A stretch of DNA of 64,000 nt from Chaetoderma sp. LZ-2023a (Eukaryota; Mollusca; Caudofoveata; Chaetodermatida; Chaetodermatidae). Shown one piece after another: positions 36,800-47,703 of this stretch (position 1 is its first letter; every line of letters begins with the position of its first letter). A model generated the notes under the pieces. That model did no database searches. It had not been told where the DNA came from and saw only the letters and a list, made by a program, of their open reading frames with translations. A program made the translations under genes and the position numbers. The DNA is taken from assembly GCA_034401795.1 (NCBI GenBank), contig CM067367.1, forward strand, positions 78,092,079 through 78,156,078, written 5' to 3'.

Positions 36800-37160
36800 C
36801 CCCCAAAAAGCAGATGTTGTGGGCAACACTGGTCATTTATGAATGCAAGGAATAGGAGTGGACCAAGTGCTGTTCGATAAGGAATGCCGGAGATGACATC
36901 AGCAGTACTGGATTGTTTATTCTCTAGAATGTAAGATTAGGAAGTCTAATCCATTTCCAGGTAGGTCCTCTTGGGCCATAATAGTCGAGTTTATACCTCA
37001 GTCATTGGTGGGGCACTTTATCAAATGCCTTGGGAAAAGTATAACAGGATGGCGTCAACCTGTTGTCCTTTAGAGAGATTTTCACCTATCTGGTTGATGG
37101 TCATGATGAGGAATGCCTTGAACGGAAGCCATGTTGTTGGTCTGCAAAAATGCATGAATC
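36800..37160 (-). pseudogene. LINE reverse transcriptase relic
   Basis: Read on the minus strand in shifting frames it gives QVDAILLYF, KAFDKVPHQ, YKLDYYGP, DVISGIPYRTALGP and LLFLAFIND, which correspond to the AFD and GVPQGxxLGPLLF blocks of CR1/Jockey-type reverse transcriptases. Many frameshifts. Older than the other LINEs here. Confidence 0.65.
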
Positions 37161-37259
37161 ACAAACCGCCTCAGTCAACCACTGACGCCGTCACTCACAA
37201 AACTGCAGATTTTAACTCACATTTTTGCTGCGGAACTCGATACACTACATGACATGGGA

Positions 37260-38257
37260 GACAGTAATGAAATTCAATACAAATATACATGTATAGGCAC
37301 CATCAGGGATTGGGTAATAATAATATGTAATAATAATATACTATTGCAGCAATTTCCATGTAATAGAAATAGATACATTTTTGCAATATATGCTCAGTAT
37401 GCACAAGAATTAGTCACAAAGTAAGTAAGTTAATATTTTGAAGATGTCACCCGTTATGAAACTTTGTTGACTGTGTCATCTGCAACAAAATAGATGCAAT
37501 AGGGTAGCTATATAAATGTGTATTGGAGAAAATTGCTCTGCTATTATATGTATTGATCAAATGTTGATCGACTACATGTAGCAATATGATTCCCGTACTA
37601 TTGTGTTTCTAAGACATTCAGGTCTAAAATTGTAATGGCTTACAAAGGAGATCTTTATCAAGCACTTGGGGGAACAGTATTGCACAATGCCCTCACAGTA
37701 TGCTGCGCACAGGGTTGTCTGGATGAAGAGTACAGGCTTAATCTTTTTGTTTATCTAGATTTACTTCTAAATTCTGATTTTTCCATGCTAAACTATGTTC
37801 GTATTATAAGTAATGTTGCTACAAGTTATTGCTCCAGGGCTTTAGATTTACATCATTTGGGTACACCACCTATCTGGTCCGGAATCCATCAGTGCTCCTA
37901 GAAATTAGAGAATTTTGAAATCTGAGGGAATGATTTTGAGCCATTTTAGTTTTAATACCACTATACATGTAAGACCCCTGAATGGTAATAAAATGCCACA
38001 GCATCCATCTCTGAGTATTTAATTGACTGTAAATTATCGGTTAATTAGTGTTCATAGCAGCCATTAGGATTTTAATTTGGGCTCACTAATATGAACGGAT
38101 TTCATCTGGGCATGACTTGTAGTAAAGTCATATCTAATGGGTAATCTAAAAGCCCTGTGCTCTGTAAGAGAACAACAGTGTTAAGCAATATAACTTTCAG
38201 GATGTGTGGCACTTAAAGTCTTCCAATTCTGCAGAATACTGATATTCAACATGTTCA
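37260..38257. other. intergenic sequence, one unconvincing ORF
   Basis: An 88-codon frame at 37635-37901 follows an acceptor-like ACATTCAG but lacks a recognisable family and a donor. It may be chance. Confidence 0.35.
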
Positions 38258-38609
38258 GTGGCGGAATCCAGTTTCTCAATCAATCATATGATGTCAGAAT
38301 CAAGGACGTCACATGTACATGTATGTAGGTTGACATCATAATCAATTACATCATGAATGATGCGATATAGTCTGTCACAAACGCAAATTAGTCTAACAAG
38401 TGTACAAATTGTATGTCTTTACTATTTGATAAATATTCTGTTCAATATTGTGAAACTAGTTTGACTGGGTGTTGTTATGGCAGCAACAGCACCCAGTCAG
38501 ATTAGTTTCAGAATATCCAACAGCTTACGCATGTACAATAACATGTACCCGTATAGTTTTCTGGAAATTGAGATTCAGAGAGTGTATCGATTGATCCCAA
38601 TGTGGGTAG

Positions 38610-40464
38610 CAGACCTGGGGTCAAATGCAAATGCATTTGCATTTAAATGCATTTAAATACTTTTTCTCAAGTATTTGCATTTGAAGATTTCAAATCACAA
38701 CTATTTGCATTTAAATACTTTTGCTAAAGTATTTGAAATTTCAAATAGTTTTCAAATGCTTTTTTAAATACTTTTCATATGATCTATATATAGACAGCAG
38801 GATCATCCAAGCAAAGTAAATTAAAAATATTCCCAAACCTTATTTAATCTTAAAGAATGCCTTGTGGGCCTGAAATCCCTTTGACCACTGAAATATCAGC
38901 TTCCCAAAGTCAATTTCATATGTACATTCTGGAAACAAAATTGCTATAAACTGTTAGTATCTAATGTGACAGCAACAGGTTTCAAAAAGTGTCAAATGTA
39001 CACCAGACATTCTTTTACTGACCCTGTATCAATTATATTTGGCATTAATGTGATAAGGGTTAATATAATAGCTATAATATATGTGTCAGTTTGTGAAATC
39101 ATAATCAAAACAAACAATATTAAATGCAAACTTTAAAATAAATAGTTACATTTTCTATATTGTTTTTCATATACCGAATTTGGGATGTATTGGGTTAAAC
39201 TGTGCATGTGAGATGTTAATTGACGCTAAGGAATAGAGCTACACAATGTATCTAGAATTAAACCAAACAGAAAACTTATCTTGAATCAATTTGACTGGAA
39301 GCCAGTGCTGCCTTAGGCAGCACCAACTAGCGTGCAAATTAGTTTCAAACTCTTTACCAGAATTTGTCCTACATCATAAGGGCTTGTGTCAGGTTTATGT
39401 ACAGATGTGTTTGTCTATAGGGTCAAATGATTGTACATGTATGAAGTAGTTGAGCAGATACCAAGGTATGATTATAAGTGAGCAGGTGTTTGTGGGAGAA
39501 TGAATAGAAAACAGCAGGATGGTGTTGAAGCAATGAAAGTACACTCCAGGTGTGGGTGCATAATTTTAAACAGCTCTTAATTTTTCAATGATGCAACTAA
39601 TCTTTCATGACATAGCAAATATTCTTTTGAATATTTTGAAATTTATTTATTTTTAGCTGCTGCTGCATATTCCAGTTGTTATTTTCCAATGCTATGTTAT
39701 TTTCAAAGTAGTCAACTGTTTGTCTGTGTGGTTGCTTTGAAAATGTGATTTAAAGTATTCTATCCGTGAAAGGACTAATGGAATTAATTTCTCAACAAGA
39801 CGAATTCCTCATGAAGAATGTACGTTTGACAACAATTGGACTGTATTGGTTCCTGTGGGAGAAATTACTTTCTGTCAAATAATTTTCAAAGTAACAAAAT
39901 TTTAATTGCAAGAAAATGCATGGTTTATTTAACCCTTTCACCTATGAAACTGGCCTTTGACACAGTTTGAATGTAACTATACAGGAAAGCTGTCGAATAT
40001 TTTGAGATTAATTTGAATGGACGGCATTGCTGTCTTAGGCAGCAACAATTTCCAGACAAATTAATTTCAAAATAGTTAGAAAAATTTCTCATTAAATGGG
40101 TTAAACAAAATTTCTAAATGAAAGAAAATATAAGAGAAGGTCAAGTATAGGTGGAATAATGTGAGTTTAGCCTGTGAAGGCAGGTGTGATTAGTGTGGGA
40201 AAATGAATAGAACAGGTGAATGAATACCTTAGGGTGTATCATATAGCAATAAGTGAGGGTTTGTGGATTTAAACGATACAAATCACTGTTTAATCGAAGC
40301 TCTATTCTCCTTTGGATGGTCTGTTAATATGAGTTTGACTCTATATGCGTATATGCCATTTTTGAACGGTTGGAAATGTATTGCACTTGCATTTGCATTT
40401 GAAGCAATGCGAACTATTTGCATTTGCATTTAAATACTTTTGAAAGTATTTAACCCCAGGTCTG
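38610..40464. mobile_element. hAT-like non-autonomous element, 1.86 kb
   Basis: Ends CAGACCTGGGGTCAAATGC and, inverted, CAGACCTGGGGTTAAATAC. Direct flanks are GTGGGTAG (38602-38609) and GTGGGTAT (40465-40472), an 8 bp duplication with one change. Subterminal regions at both ends repeat TTTGCATTTAAATACTTTT-like words (38630-38765, 40385-40450). No transposase frame. It contains worn family P copies (39280-39357, 39615-39670, 39990-40079). Confidence 0.82.
39990..40079. repeat. family P hairpin, solitary type
   Basis: CTGTCGAATATTTTGAGATTA and TTAATTTCAAAATAG around GGACGGCATTGCTG..CAGCAACAATTTCC. Preceded by ACCCTTTCACCTATGAA, a flank shared with the copy at 51958. Confidence 0.75.
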
Positions 40465-40873
40465 GTGGGTATAGCTTAGCTAGAGATGGAAGGGGCATAC
40501 AGACCTGCCAACCATTACGGATAGTCCATAGTTTTTGCAGAAATAACATCCAAAATATGGTACTATGGTCGGCTCTTCAAAACTACGGATGAAAAAATAG
40601 GTGAATTATGGTAATACGGACAGGCGTTAAGAATTACGGAAACATGTTAAAACAAGCTTCCCGCAGTCACAGCTATGCAATAGACAATGCCGACATCTCA
40701 AAACAAGCCTCACCTCGAACTTGTCGCACACGTCGATAGCTAAACAATGGTGGCTATTCACCGCATTGAGTAATAATGTATTGTACTATGCTGCATAGCT
40801 AAAACTGGATTCCTCCATTGACCCAATCCTTGGGTAGCATTCATTTATGATTGCACTTATCTTACATGTTTAA

Positions 40874-41043
40874 CCCGTTATTGGTCAAGCAAAAACTGGC
40901 CTCATCTATGGTCTTGTGGAATGTCCATTTATAAGCCAGTCATTCTAATGGAAAACTTTCAAAAATGGTATTCTCTTGACCTGTGAATGGACATTCAATA
41001 AGCAGATATTTAAATTTTCTTGACAAAGTTGACCATTAAAGGG
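40874..41043. mobile_element. family T MITE, hairpin shortened
   Basis: TTAA at 40870-40873 and 41044-41047. Ends are CCCGTTATTGG and CATTAAAGGG. The left half of the hairpin has been deleted. Confidence 0.75.
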
Positions 41044-42187
41044 TTAAATAGAGTGCATTGCGCTAAAATATATTAAACTAAACTGTAATTTCCTTAGGCA
41101 TTCGAGGCAGCAATGTCGCCCAATCCGATTGTGTTCAAAATATTCAACAGTACATTCTATTTTGTTTTGGAAACATGTTAAGTTATTTCTGAGCACTAGT
41201 CAAGTTATTTCTGAGCACATGTCAAGTTATTTCTGAGATATACTGGACATTACTGGGATATGATTTCACCATCCAGACTAAGCTTTTGGAAAGCATTAGG
41301 GCAATTCCACACTAAAGGGGACATGAGCGATCCTTTCTTAATATTATGTTAAATGCGATAAAGTATTTATTGAAGTTAATATAAAACATTACTTTAATCA
41401 AATTGCTCATCAAATTATTTAAAAAGATTTAGTGCAACATGGATGCATGGAAATATTCATATTTACAACTTTTTATGTCATAAATGATATGCATGCAGCT
41501 ACTATTAGAGGAAGAAGTATGATATCTACATTTAGTAAAATAATTAAAGCAAATTGGTTAGTTAAATCATACATGTGGCTAAAATTCTGCTCTGAATCAT
41601 TGTGAAATTAAAAAAATTCCTAATCTGTTTACTGCCATACTAGAATGTGCGTCCGTTACCAGGCAAAGGGTGTTAACCTTTCTAGACCATGCTCTACAGA
41701 AGAAAAAATTTTCTATCTAAAGCTAGAATCCCAGTAGCATGGTGATTATATTATAGAAGTGATCTCACATACATGTACATGTAATTGTTGTAAAAATAGA
41801 GTTATTTTATGTATGGCGATTACCTCAAAGTTGTGTACATCCGTTACCATTTACATAGAAGATAAAAGGGATGTCCTAATGACTCATTTTATTACATACA
41901 TATATTATGAAACAACAATCCCAATGTTTCGATTAAATTGAGGCTATTCCAAGCATTGTAAATAGTAGGTGTGGGTATTGAGAACATTATTGTATCACGA
42001 CATATCATGATACAGGGAGATTGTATCACAACACATATGATATATTGGTCACTTTGAAGAAACAGTCTGTCCATAAGTCCTTTGTGTGTTTTAAATTCTT
42101 TGACTTTTCATGACCAAAATTAACAAATTCTATGTCTTCCAAGAATTAATATCTAGGAGATTTGTGTTTATGACGTAGCTCCAAAAA

Positions 42188-42378
42188 TTAGATACTTGTA
42201 AGTTATTCTTACAAGTACATTTGTATCTAATTATTATTCTTTTTTTAAATTAGATACTTGTAAGTTATTCTTACAAGTATCTAATTATTATTCTTTTTTT
42301 AAATTAGATACTTGTAAGTTATTCTTACAAGTATCTAATTATTATTCTTTTTTTAAATTAGATACTTGTGAGTTATTT
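42188..42378. repeat. tandem 54 bp hairpin repeats
   Basis: Three and a half units beginning at 42188, 42250, 42304 and 42358. Each unit contains AGATACTTGTAAG-TTATT-CTTACAAGTATCT, a 13 bp perfect stem with a 5 bp loop, then AATTATTATTCTTTTTTTAA. Unit 1 has 8 extra bases. It lies just before the LINE ORF. Confidence 0.93.
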
Positions 42379-42479
42379 TGGGGGAAAAAGATGACACCTT
42401 CACGTCGGTCTCCTCCGTAAGTACCAACTTTGTTGGGAAACTAAGTCATCAAGGATTGCGGGCTGACATACCTGTACGC

Positions 42480-44600
42480 ATACAGAGGCAACTCTGATTA
42501 TGTCTACCCTTCTTCAAACAAGAAACTGTGCTCGATATCCTCGGACGACGCGATCTTCCCAGGAGCTTACCATAGCTACGTGGAATGTACGTGGTCTGAG
42601 TGCAACATCAAAGAGGCAAACTTTAGGTGCAGACTGTGAACACTATAACATCGATATTGCATGCATTCACGAGACAAGTACATGTAGCTAAACACTCAAA
42701 GCAGCAACTACAGACAGGCCATAAGCTAGTGCTCATGGAGCAAAAACAGGCCACATACCTGGGCTTAGGCTTCGTAATCGGACCAAGGGTCTTGGATCAT
42801 GTCATTGGTTTTGGATACATCAGTGATCGCGTTGCATTCATCGACCTGTCTATACCTACGCGAAAACACACCACCACTAAGTGTCGAATTGTCAATGCAT
42901 ATGGCCCAACTACCGAAAAAGCCAAAGAGAATCGAGCAATATTAGATTCCTTCTATGCAGAACTGAGCTCCACCATTACAATCCCAGCTAGATGGCAACT
43001 GTTCGTGTGTGGAGATTTCAACTCCAAGCTGGGTAAACTCGGAATTGTGGACAAAAGTTCAGGACTTGGCTTATGCATGGGATCCTATGGAGAGGGCACA
43101 CACAACAGCAATCACCGGACAACATGGACTGGACACATTACTGATCGCAAAGCCGCAAAAGGTTCTAAGTCTACAACAGCTGTCTTCAACCAAATAAACT
43201 TCATACTATGCAAGACAGAAGCAAAACCCTTACTCCGGAACGCTCATTCGTATGGAGGCACAGACCTCAATTCTGACCATAAGCTAGTCATTACATGCCT
43301 TCAGATGAGCGATCTCTACCTAATATATAAACACCATACCAGGCAAGAGAGTAGAGTCACCTACAATCTACCCAAGCTCATCATCGACACTGACACTCAA
43401 ATGCCATACAAAAAAGTCCTCGGGGAGCAGATAGCTAACATCGATGTCAGCTCCGATCCAAACGAAGCCCTAACCAAAATACTGAAATCTATGGAATCAT
43501 CCGCTACCAGCACCATAGATACGTGTATTCTTAAAAACAACCGAACTAGGTATACTGACGCCCCTCTAGTAGTAAAACTGTCAGCAGAGCAGAAAGCGTT
43601 ACGGCTGCACATCTATCAAAGTGGCCAAAGTGAAGACCTCACCAAACTACACTGGGAGCGCAATATTATTCAGCGCCACATTAGCGAATGCTTAAAAGAT
43701 CTTGCTATTCATCAGGCAGACTCCCTAGCAGATGAAATCACTGCCATGGATGACTGCCACAAAATGTTTCGGGCAGCCCAAGCCCTGATGGTTACCACCA
43801 CTCACTCTACACAACTGTGAAGGACACTTTATCGGGACTGACCACGGAAAATCTGAGGTGATCCGAGAATGGTCCCAGGCCATTACTAACAGCAATTAAA
43901 ACAGCAGAAGTTGAGAATGCACTTAAAGTCCTGAAAAATGGACGTGCATCTGTACCTGATGGCATGAGCAATGAACTATTCAAATATGCATATGACATTA
44001 TCTCAAAACCGATCACGCACCTAATCAATTCAGCTTTTATGCACCACCTTCCCATCGACGCTGTCGGCCAAGGCACCCTTATCGCACTACCCAAGCCCAA
44101 GAAGCCACCTGGGCCCCCAGCCAATGCGCGGCCCATTGTGCTCCTCAACAGAATACAGAAAATCCTATCCAATGTTCCTCTATGCCGGATCCGAGACAAG
44201 ATCGATTACTTCACCGGATCATGTCAAAGTGGCTTCAAATGTGGACGCAGCTGTGCAGACATTATATGGGCTCAAGGCATGCTTGTATCGGTAGTCATGT
44301 CCAAACACTGGGACTTCCACAAAATGGGCATTGACATGTCACGAGCCTTCGACACAATTAAACGATCAAAGATCCTAGATGTACTACGCCAGGCCAGTTG
44401 CAATGATGCGCTACAACTAGTGAGACTACTGCTTGCAGACACCAAGCTGAGAGTACGAGTCAGGTCAGTGAAGTCTATAGAGTTTGAGATATTAATCGGC
44501 TCCCCACAGGGAGATGGTCTATCTCCGGTGCTTTTCACCTGCTACCTTGCTGCCAGGTCTGATGGTGGAAATGCACTACTTGCTCTCCACAACAAGTGAT
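42480..44600 (+). mobile_element. LINE with endonuclease and partial reverse transcriptase
   Basis: The endonuclease in 42500-43320 has TIATWNVRGLSA, IACIHET (HET replaces QET), CGDFNSKLG and NSDHKLVITC, with one frame change near 42690. A long linker follows (43320-43820). The RT at 43850-44599 has PDGMSNELFK, RPIVLLNRIQKILSN, GIDMSRAFDTIKR and GSPQGDGLSPVLFTCYLAA. The frame then breaks and the YADD block and everything after it are missing, so the copy is deleted at its 3' side, which is unusual for a LINE. The tandem hairpins at 42188-42378 may be its 5' region. Confidence 0.82.
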
Positions 44601-46616
44601 TCACTAATATGAAGAAGATGACTTACATGACTTAAGAATCAATATAATTAGTTTCATTTTCACTTTAATACAGATGCATGGTAACTTTGATCAAAGCTTT
44701 GTAATTTATAGATAACCCTTTTCATAATATTGACCACATTGCTACTCAGAATTACTCTTAAGAGGTGGCGCCACTTTCCAAATGCTTCAGGTGATATGTA
44801 TTGGTCTGGGAGGAATGTATCACAAAACGTATTGTTAATCGCATTGAATTGCGATACAGATACGCGTCGATAATACCGCCCACCTCTAGTCAATAGCCAG
44901 ATTGTTCTTGTACAAGTAGAGAATTTCTCAATCAATAATCAAAAGGAAATTCAATTATAGCATTGTGTCACCAAACAGGCGACTATGTTCACTATTTTAA
45001 TATGGATTTAAGGTCTACCTAAAGCAAAGGTATTCTCTCAGATAACTTACATCACGGAAAAGATGCTGTGCACATATACGTACATGTACACTGTATAATG
45101 ATTGCATCCTTAAATACTTATCAACTTCTCTGATGTCCCCCTCATCCAAACATAATTTGAGGAAAAAGTACATATTCTCCAAAATTGAATGCGGGTCCAA
45201 ATCTTATGGAGTACAAATTAAATCGCACTTTACCATGCCCAGGGTTGGCAGTAATTTCCCGGTGCTGGAAATACTAGTAAATACGGCCCCAGGAAATGCT
45301 CTAAAAAGCTGTATGCCTGGAGCACAAAAGGGTCATTATGTGATCCTTTGAATAATAGAAACTTTAAACCTGCAATCTTGTCAGCATCACACACATTAAC
45401 CACATGTTGGCTAATAGTGATTACTGCGAAACTCAGAATTGTATGGGTGACTTATTGACAATTTCCAAGCAAAATTTCTGTTGACCGATGAAATTACAGA
45501 AATGACAAAACCCTTGGTCGTTGTGAGATATGAAAACTCAGTATTTCTGGGAGAAATTGCAACAATAGGAGAAATTAGCTGGAAGTACATTAACCATCAT
45601 GACGAAGCATAAAGACCATTTGTAGAGTTGGCCTAGTACCTGATTAGTTATATTCCACATGTTAACCAATCATGGCAATGTAGTAAGGATAATTAGTCCA
45701 CCTGTGATAGAAAGAAACACGACTGTTTCTCATCTTTCTGGGTCTTAGCCATTCATAGTTTGTGAAGAAGAATATTTCCATAAGTATTGGACTTCATGAA
45801 CAATCTAATCCCCCAATATTGGTGGTGTCCATGTCATAAGCATCATAAGAAAAGCAGCGATAACCAGGAAATAAGCAATGCTGATCAGATTACTCAGTAA
45901 TTTCTAAATGCTTACCAGTTGTTTTGTTAACTTTTCCAGATGTGTTTGTCTTCTTTAATTAGTGTTTTCTAGCTAATTTGTTAAGACTTTACATAGTTTG
46001 CAATGACTATTGAACATTGTATGAGTTAAATTCTTAAGGAAATGGTATTATGATTTACAGTAAAAGTTCCTATATAAAGGATATTGTAGGAATAATATAA
46101 GAAAAACTTAGTTTGTAACATTGAAATACAAAAATGTATATCATGTTTTCAAATTAATAGGCATTGAAATGGCAAAAACTTTGTCGTTACCATGACGTAC
46201 GTCTGTTACCAGAATTAAATGTGCATCCGTTACCAACAAGAAAAGTTCACGAGCCACAAATATGTAATCTCTTCATTATGAAAATATACCACATAATTAG
46301 ATGAGTTATCTACAAATAACACAAGCTAAACAAAGTAAGCTTTTTACTTAGGAATTCACAGACTTTTGATAAGATGTATACTAGACCTCATTCTGAGGCT
46401 CAAATGATGTGTGTCCATTACCATGACTTTAAGGCCTTAATGATATTCCAAATAAGGACTTTTCTCTGAAATAGATTTTGTTTCCAATACACCCACTTGG
46501 GCTAAACCTCTAAGAAAGGAAACATTATGACTCGCTTTATAGTTTAGCAGGAATATCTAAAGAAATAATATTATTTTCTGCAAAATGTACATCTGTTACC
46601 GCGGAATTGCCCATTA

Positions 46617-47052
46617 GCGAATAGATTAGCCAACTACATTTTTTGTGACCCAAATCTTAAATATTTAGCCAATGCATTCCAATGTGCAATCTGTGTTCAC
46701 ATGTAAACGTTTGAAATGAACACCGACCTACATGTACCAGATTATGATGGCTATTTTGAGAATAATTTGTCTGGAATCTTTTACTGCCTAAGCAGCAACA
46801 GCTTCCTTGACCCTGGGGCAAATTATTTTCCAAATAGAATATTCAACAGCTTGCTTTCATTGAGATACGTATTAGAAATTCAACGCTAGATGTAATTGGG
46901 GTCAGAATAAAGTAATATACATGTATAGGTCATTATACATGTACAAACAAGTTATATCAATATTATGTAAAATATTCTTAAGATTCTATTTTGTTTTTGC
47001 AATTTGAATAAAATAGTACTACGATTTTAATCATAAGCCAAAGATTTGGCTA
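46617..47052. other. intergenic sequence with a family P relic
   Basis: A worn hairpin lies at 46758-46851 (AATTTGTCTGGAATC..AATATTCAACAGC). Otherwise nothing is recognised. Confidence 0.45.
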
Positions 47053-47421
47053 TTGATGGAATCCAATTTTAGCTATGTCCAGCCCATCTCTAGTTACATG
47101 TAAGCTCCACGGGCCACGCTTTGCCCCTGTTGGGATCAATCGATACCTGTACTGTGTGAATCTAAATTTTCAGAAAACTACATACAGGTAAGCTGTTGAA
47201 TACTTTGAAACTAATTTGATCGGGCGCTGTTGCTGCCATATGCCCAGTTAAATTAGTTTCAAAATATTCAACAGAATGTTTATTAAATAGTAAAGACAGA
47301 CAAGTCGTACAACTTGACAGACTAAAAGCGTTATGACGTAATTGATTAAGAAATCAGCTTACATGTGATGTAGTTGATTATGATGTCATATGATTGACTG
47401 AGAAATTGGATTCCTCGATTG
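47053..47421 (+). mobile_element. family C MITE just upstream of NKIRAS
   Basis: TIRs GGAATCCAATTTTAG and, inverted, GGAATCCAATTTCTC. Central hairpin at 47193-47274. About 180 bp before the NKIRAS start codon, so it could lie in the promoter or first intron. Confidence 0.85.
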
Positions 47422-47604
47422 GCGAATGGGTAGATCTGTCCCAGCGTACTGTATATAGTTAAACCCAAATGTGTATTATTGCTTCAGGTTGATGGCTGAT
47501 GAGCGATCAGAACTAGGCATATACCCGTACATCATGTACATGTTTATAATACACGATATTGAGTGAGTCATTCAGTCAACTACCTGTTATTGTGGACCTC
47601 TGTC

Positions 47605-47703
47605 ATGGGCAAAACAAGCAAGTTACTGGTATGCGGTCAGACTGGTGTCGGGAAGACGGCCACTGTAGAACAGCTGCTGTATGGGACACATGTTATCGGA
47701 GCG
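47605..47703 (+). CDS. NKIRAS: NKIRAS coding exon 1
   Basis: Residues 1-33, start [11 protein letters not shown], containing the P-loop. Donor GCG|GTGAGT, phase 0. An acceptor-like CTTCAG at 47484-47489 suggests the 5' untranslated part of this exon starts near 47490 and that an upstream non-coding exon exists. Confidence 0.95.

Larger units (their letters stand above)
38258..40820 (-). mobile_element. family C MITE, split by two insertions
   Basis: Minus orientation. The segments are 38258-38609 (GGAATCCAGTTTCTC end, TGATGTCA words, family P hairpin 38438-38523), about 40473-40498 (TAGCTTAGCTAGAGATGGAA) and 40794-40820 (ATAGCTAAAACTGGATTCCT then CCATTG). The inserts are a hAT-like element (38610-40464) and an unclassified ~295 bp piece (about 40499-40793). 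Confidence 0.75.
41966..44888. mobile_element. hAT-like element nested in the outer transposon
   Basis: Left end TAGGTGTGGGTATTG; right end inverted TAGAGGTGGGCGGTATT. Direct flanks GTAAATAG (41958-41965) and GTCAATAG (44889-44896) agree at 7 of 8 positions. ATTGTATCACGAC and TGTATCACAAAACG recur near both ends. The LINE occupies its centre. Confidence 0.65.
41299..46612. mobile_element. outer transposon with GGGCAATTCC ends, 5.3 kb
   Basis: Left end GGGCAATTCCAC (41299), right end inverted GGGCAATTCCGCGGTAAC (46612), flanked by ATTA at 41295-41298 and 46613-46616. Subterminal motif GTRCRTCYGTTACC occurs at 41647, 41835, 46197, 46221 and 46587, with partial copies at 46183 and 46409, all in one orientation; the right TIR itself contains it. 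These look like transposase-binding repeats. No transposase frame remains. The central part is a second, nested element. Confidence 0.75.

Noticed and set aside
36740..36830. GGGACCCCCA repeated words as a G-quadruplex or regulatory site
   Set aside because: Only four imperfect words, next to a decayed LINE; no stronger support.
42188..42378. CRISPR-like regular array
   Set aside because: Units are contiguous with no unique spacers, in a eukaryotic genome, so they are tandem hairpin repeats.
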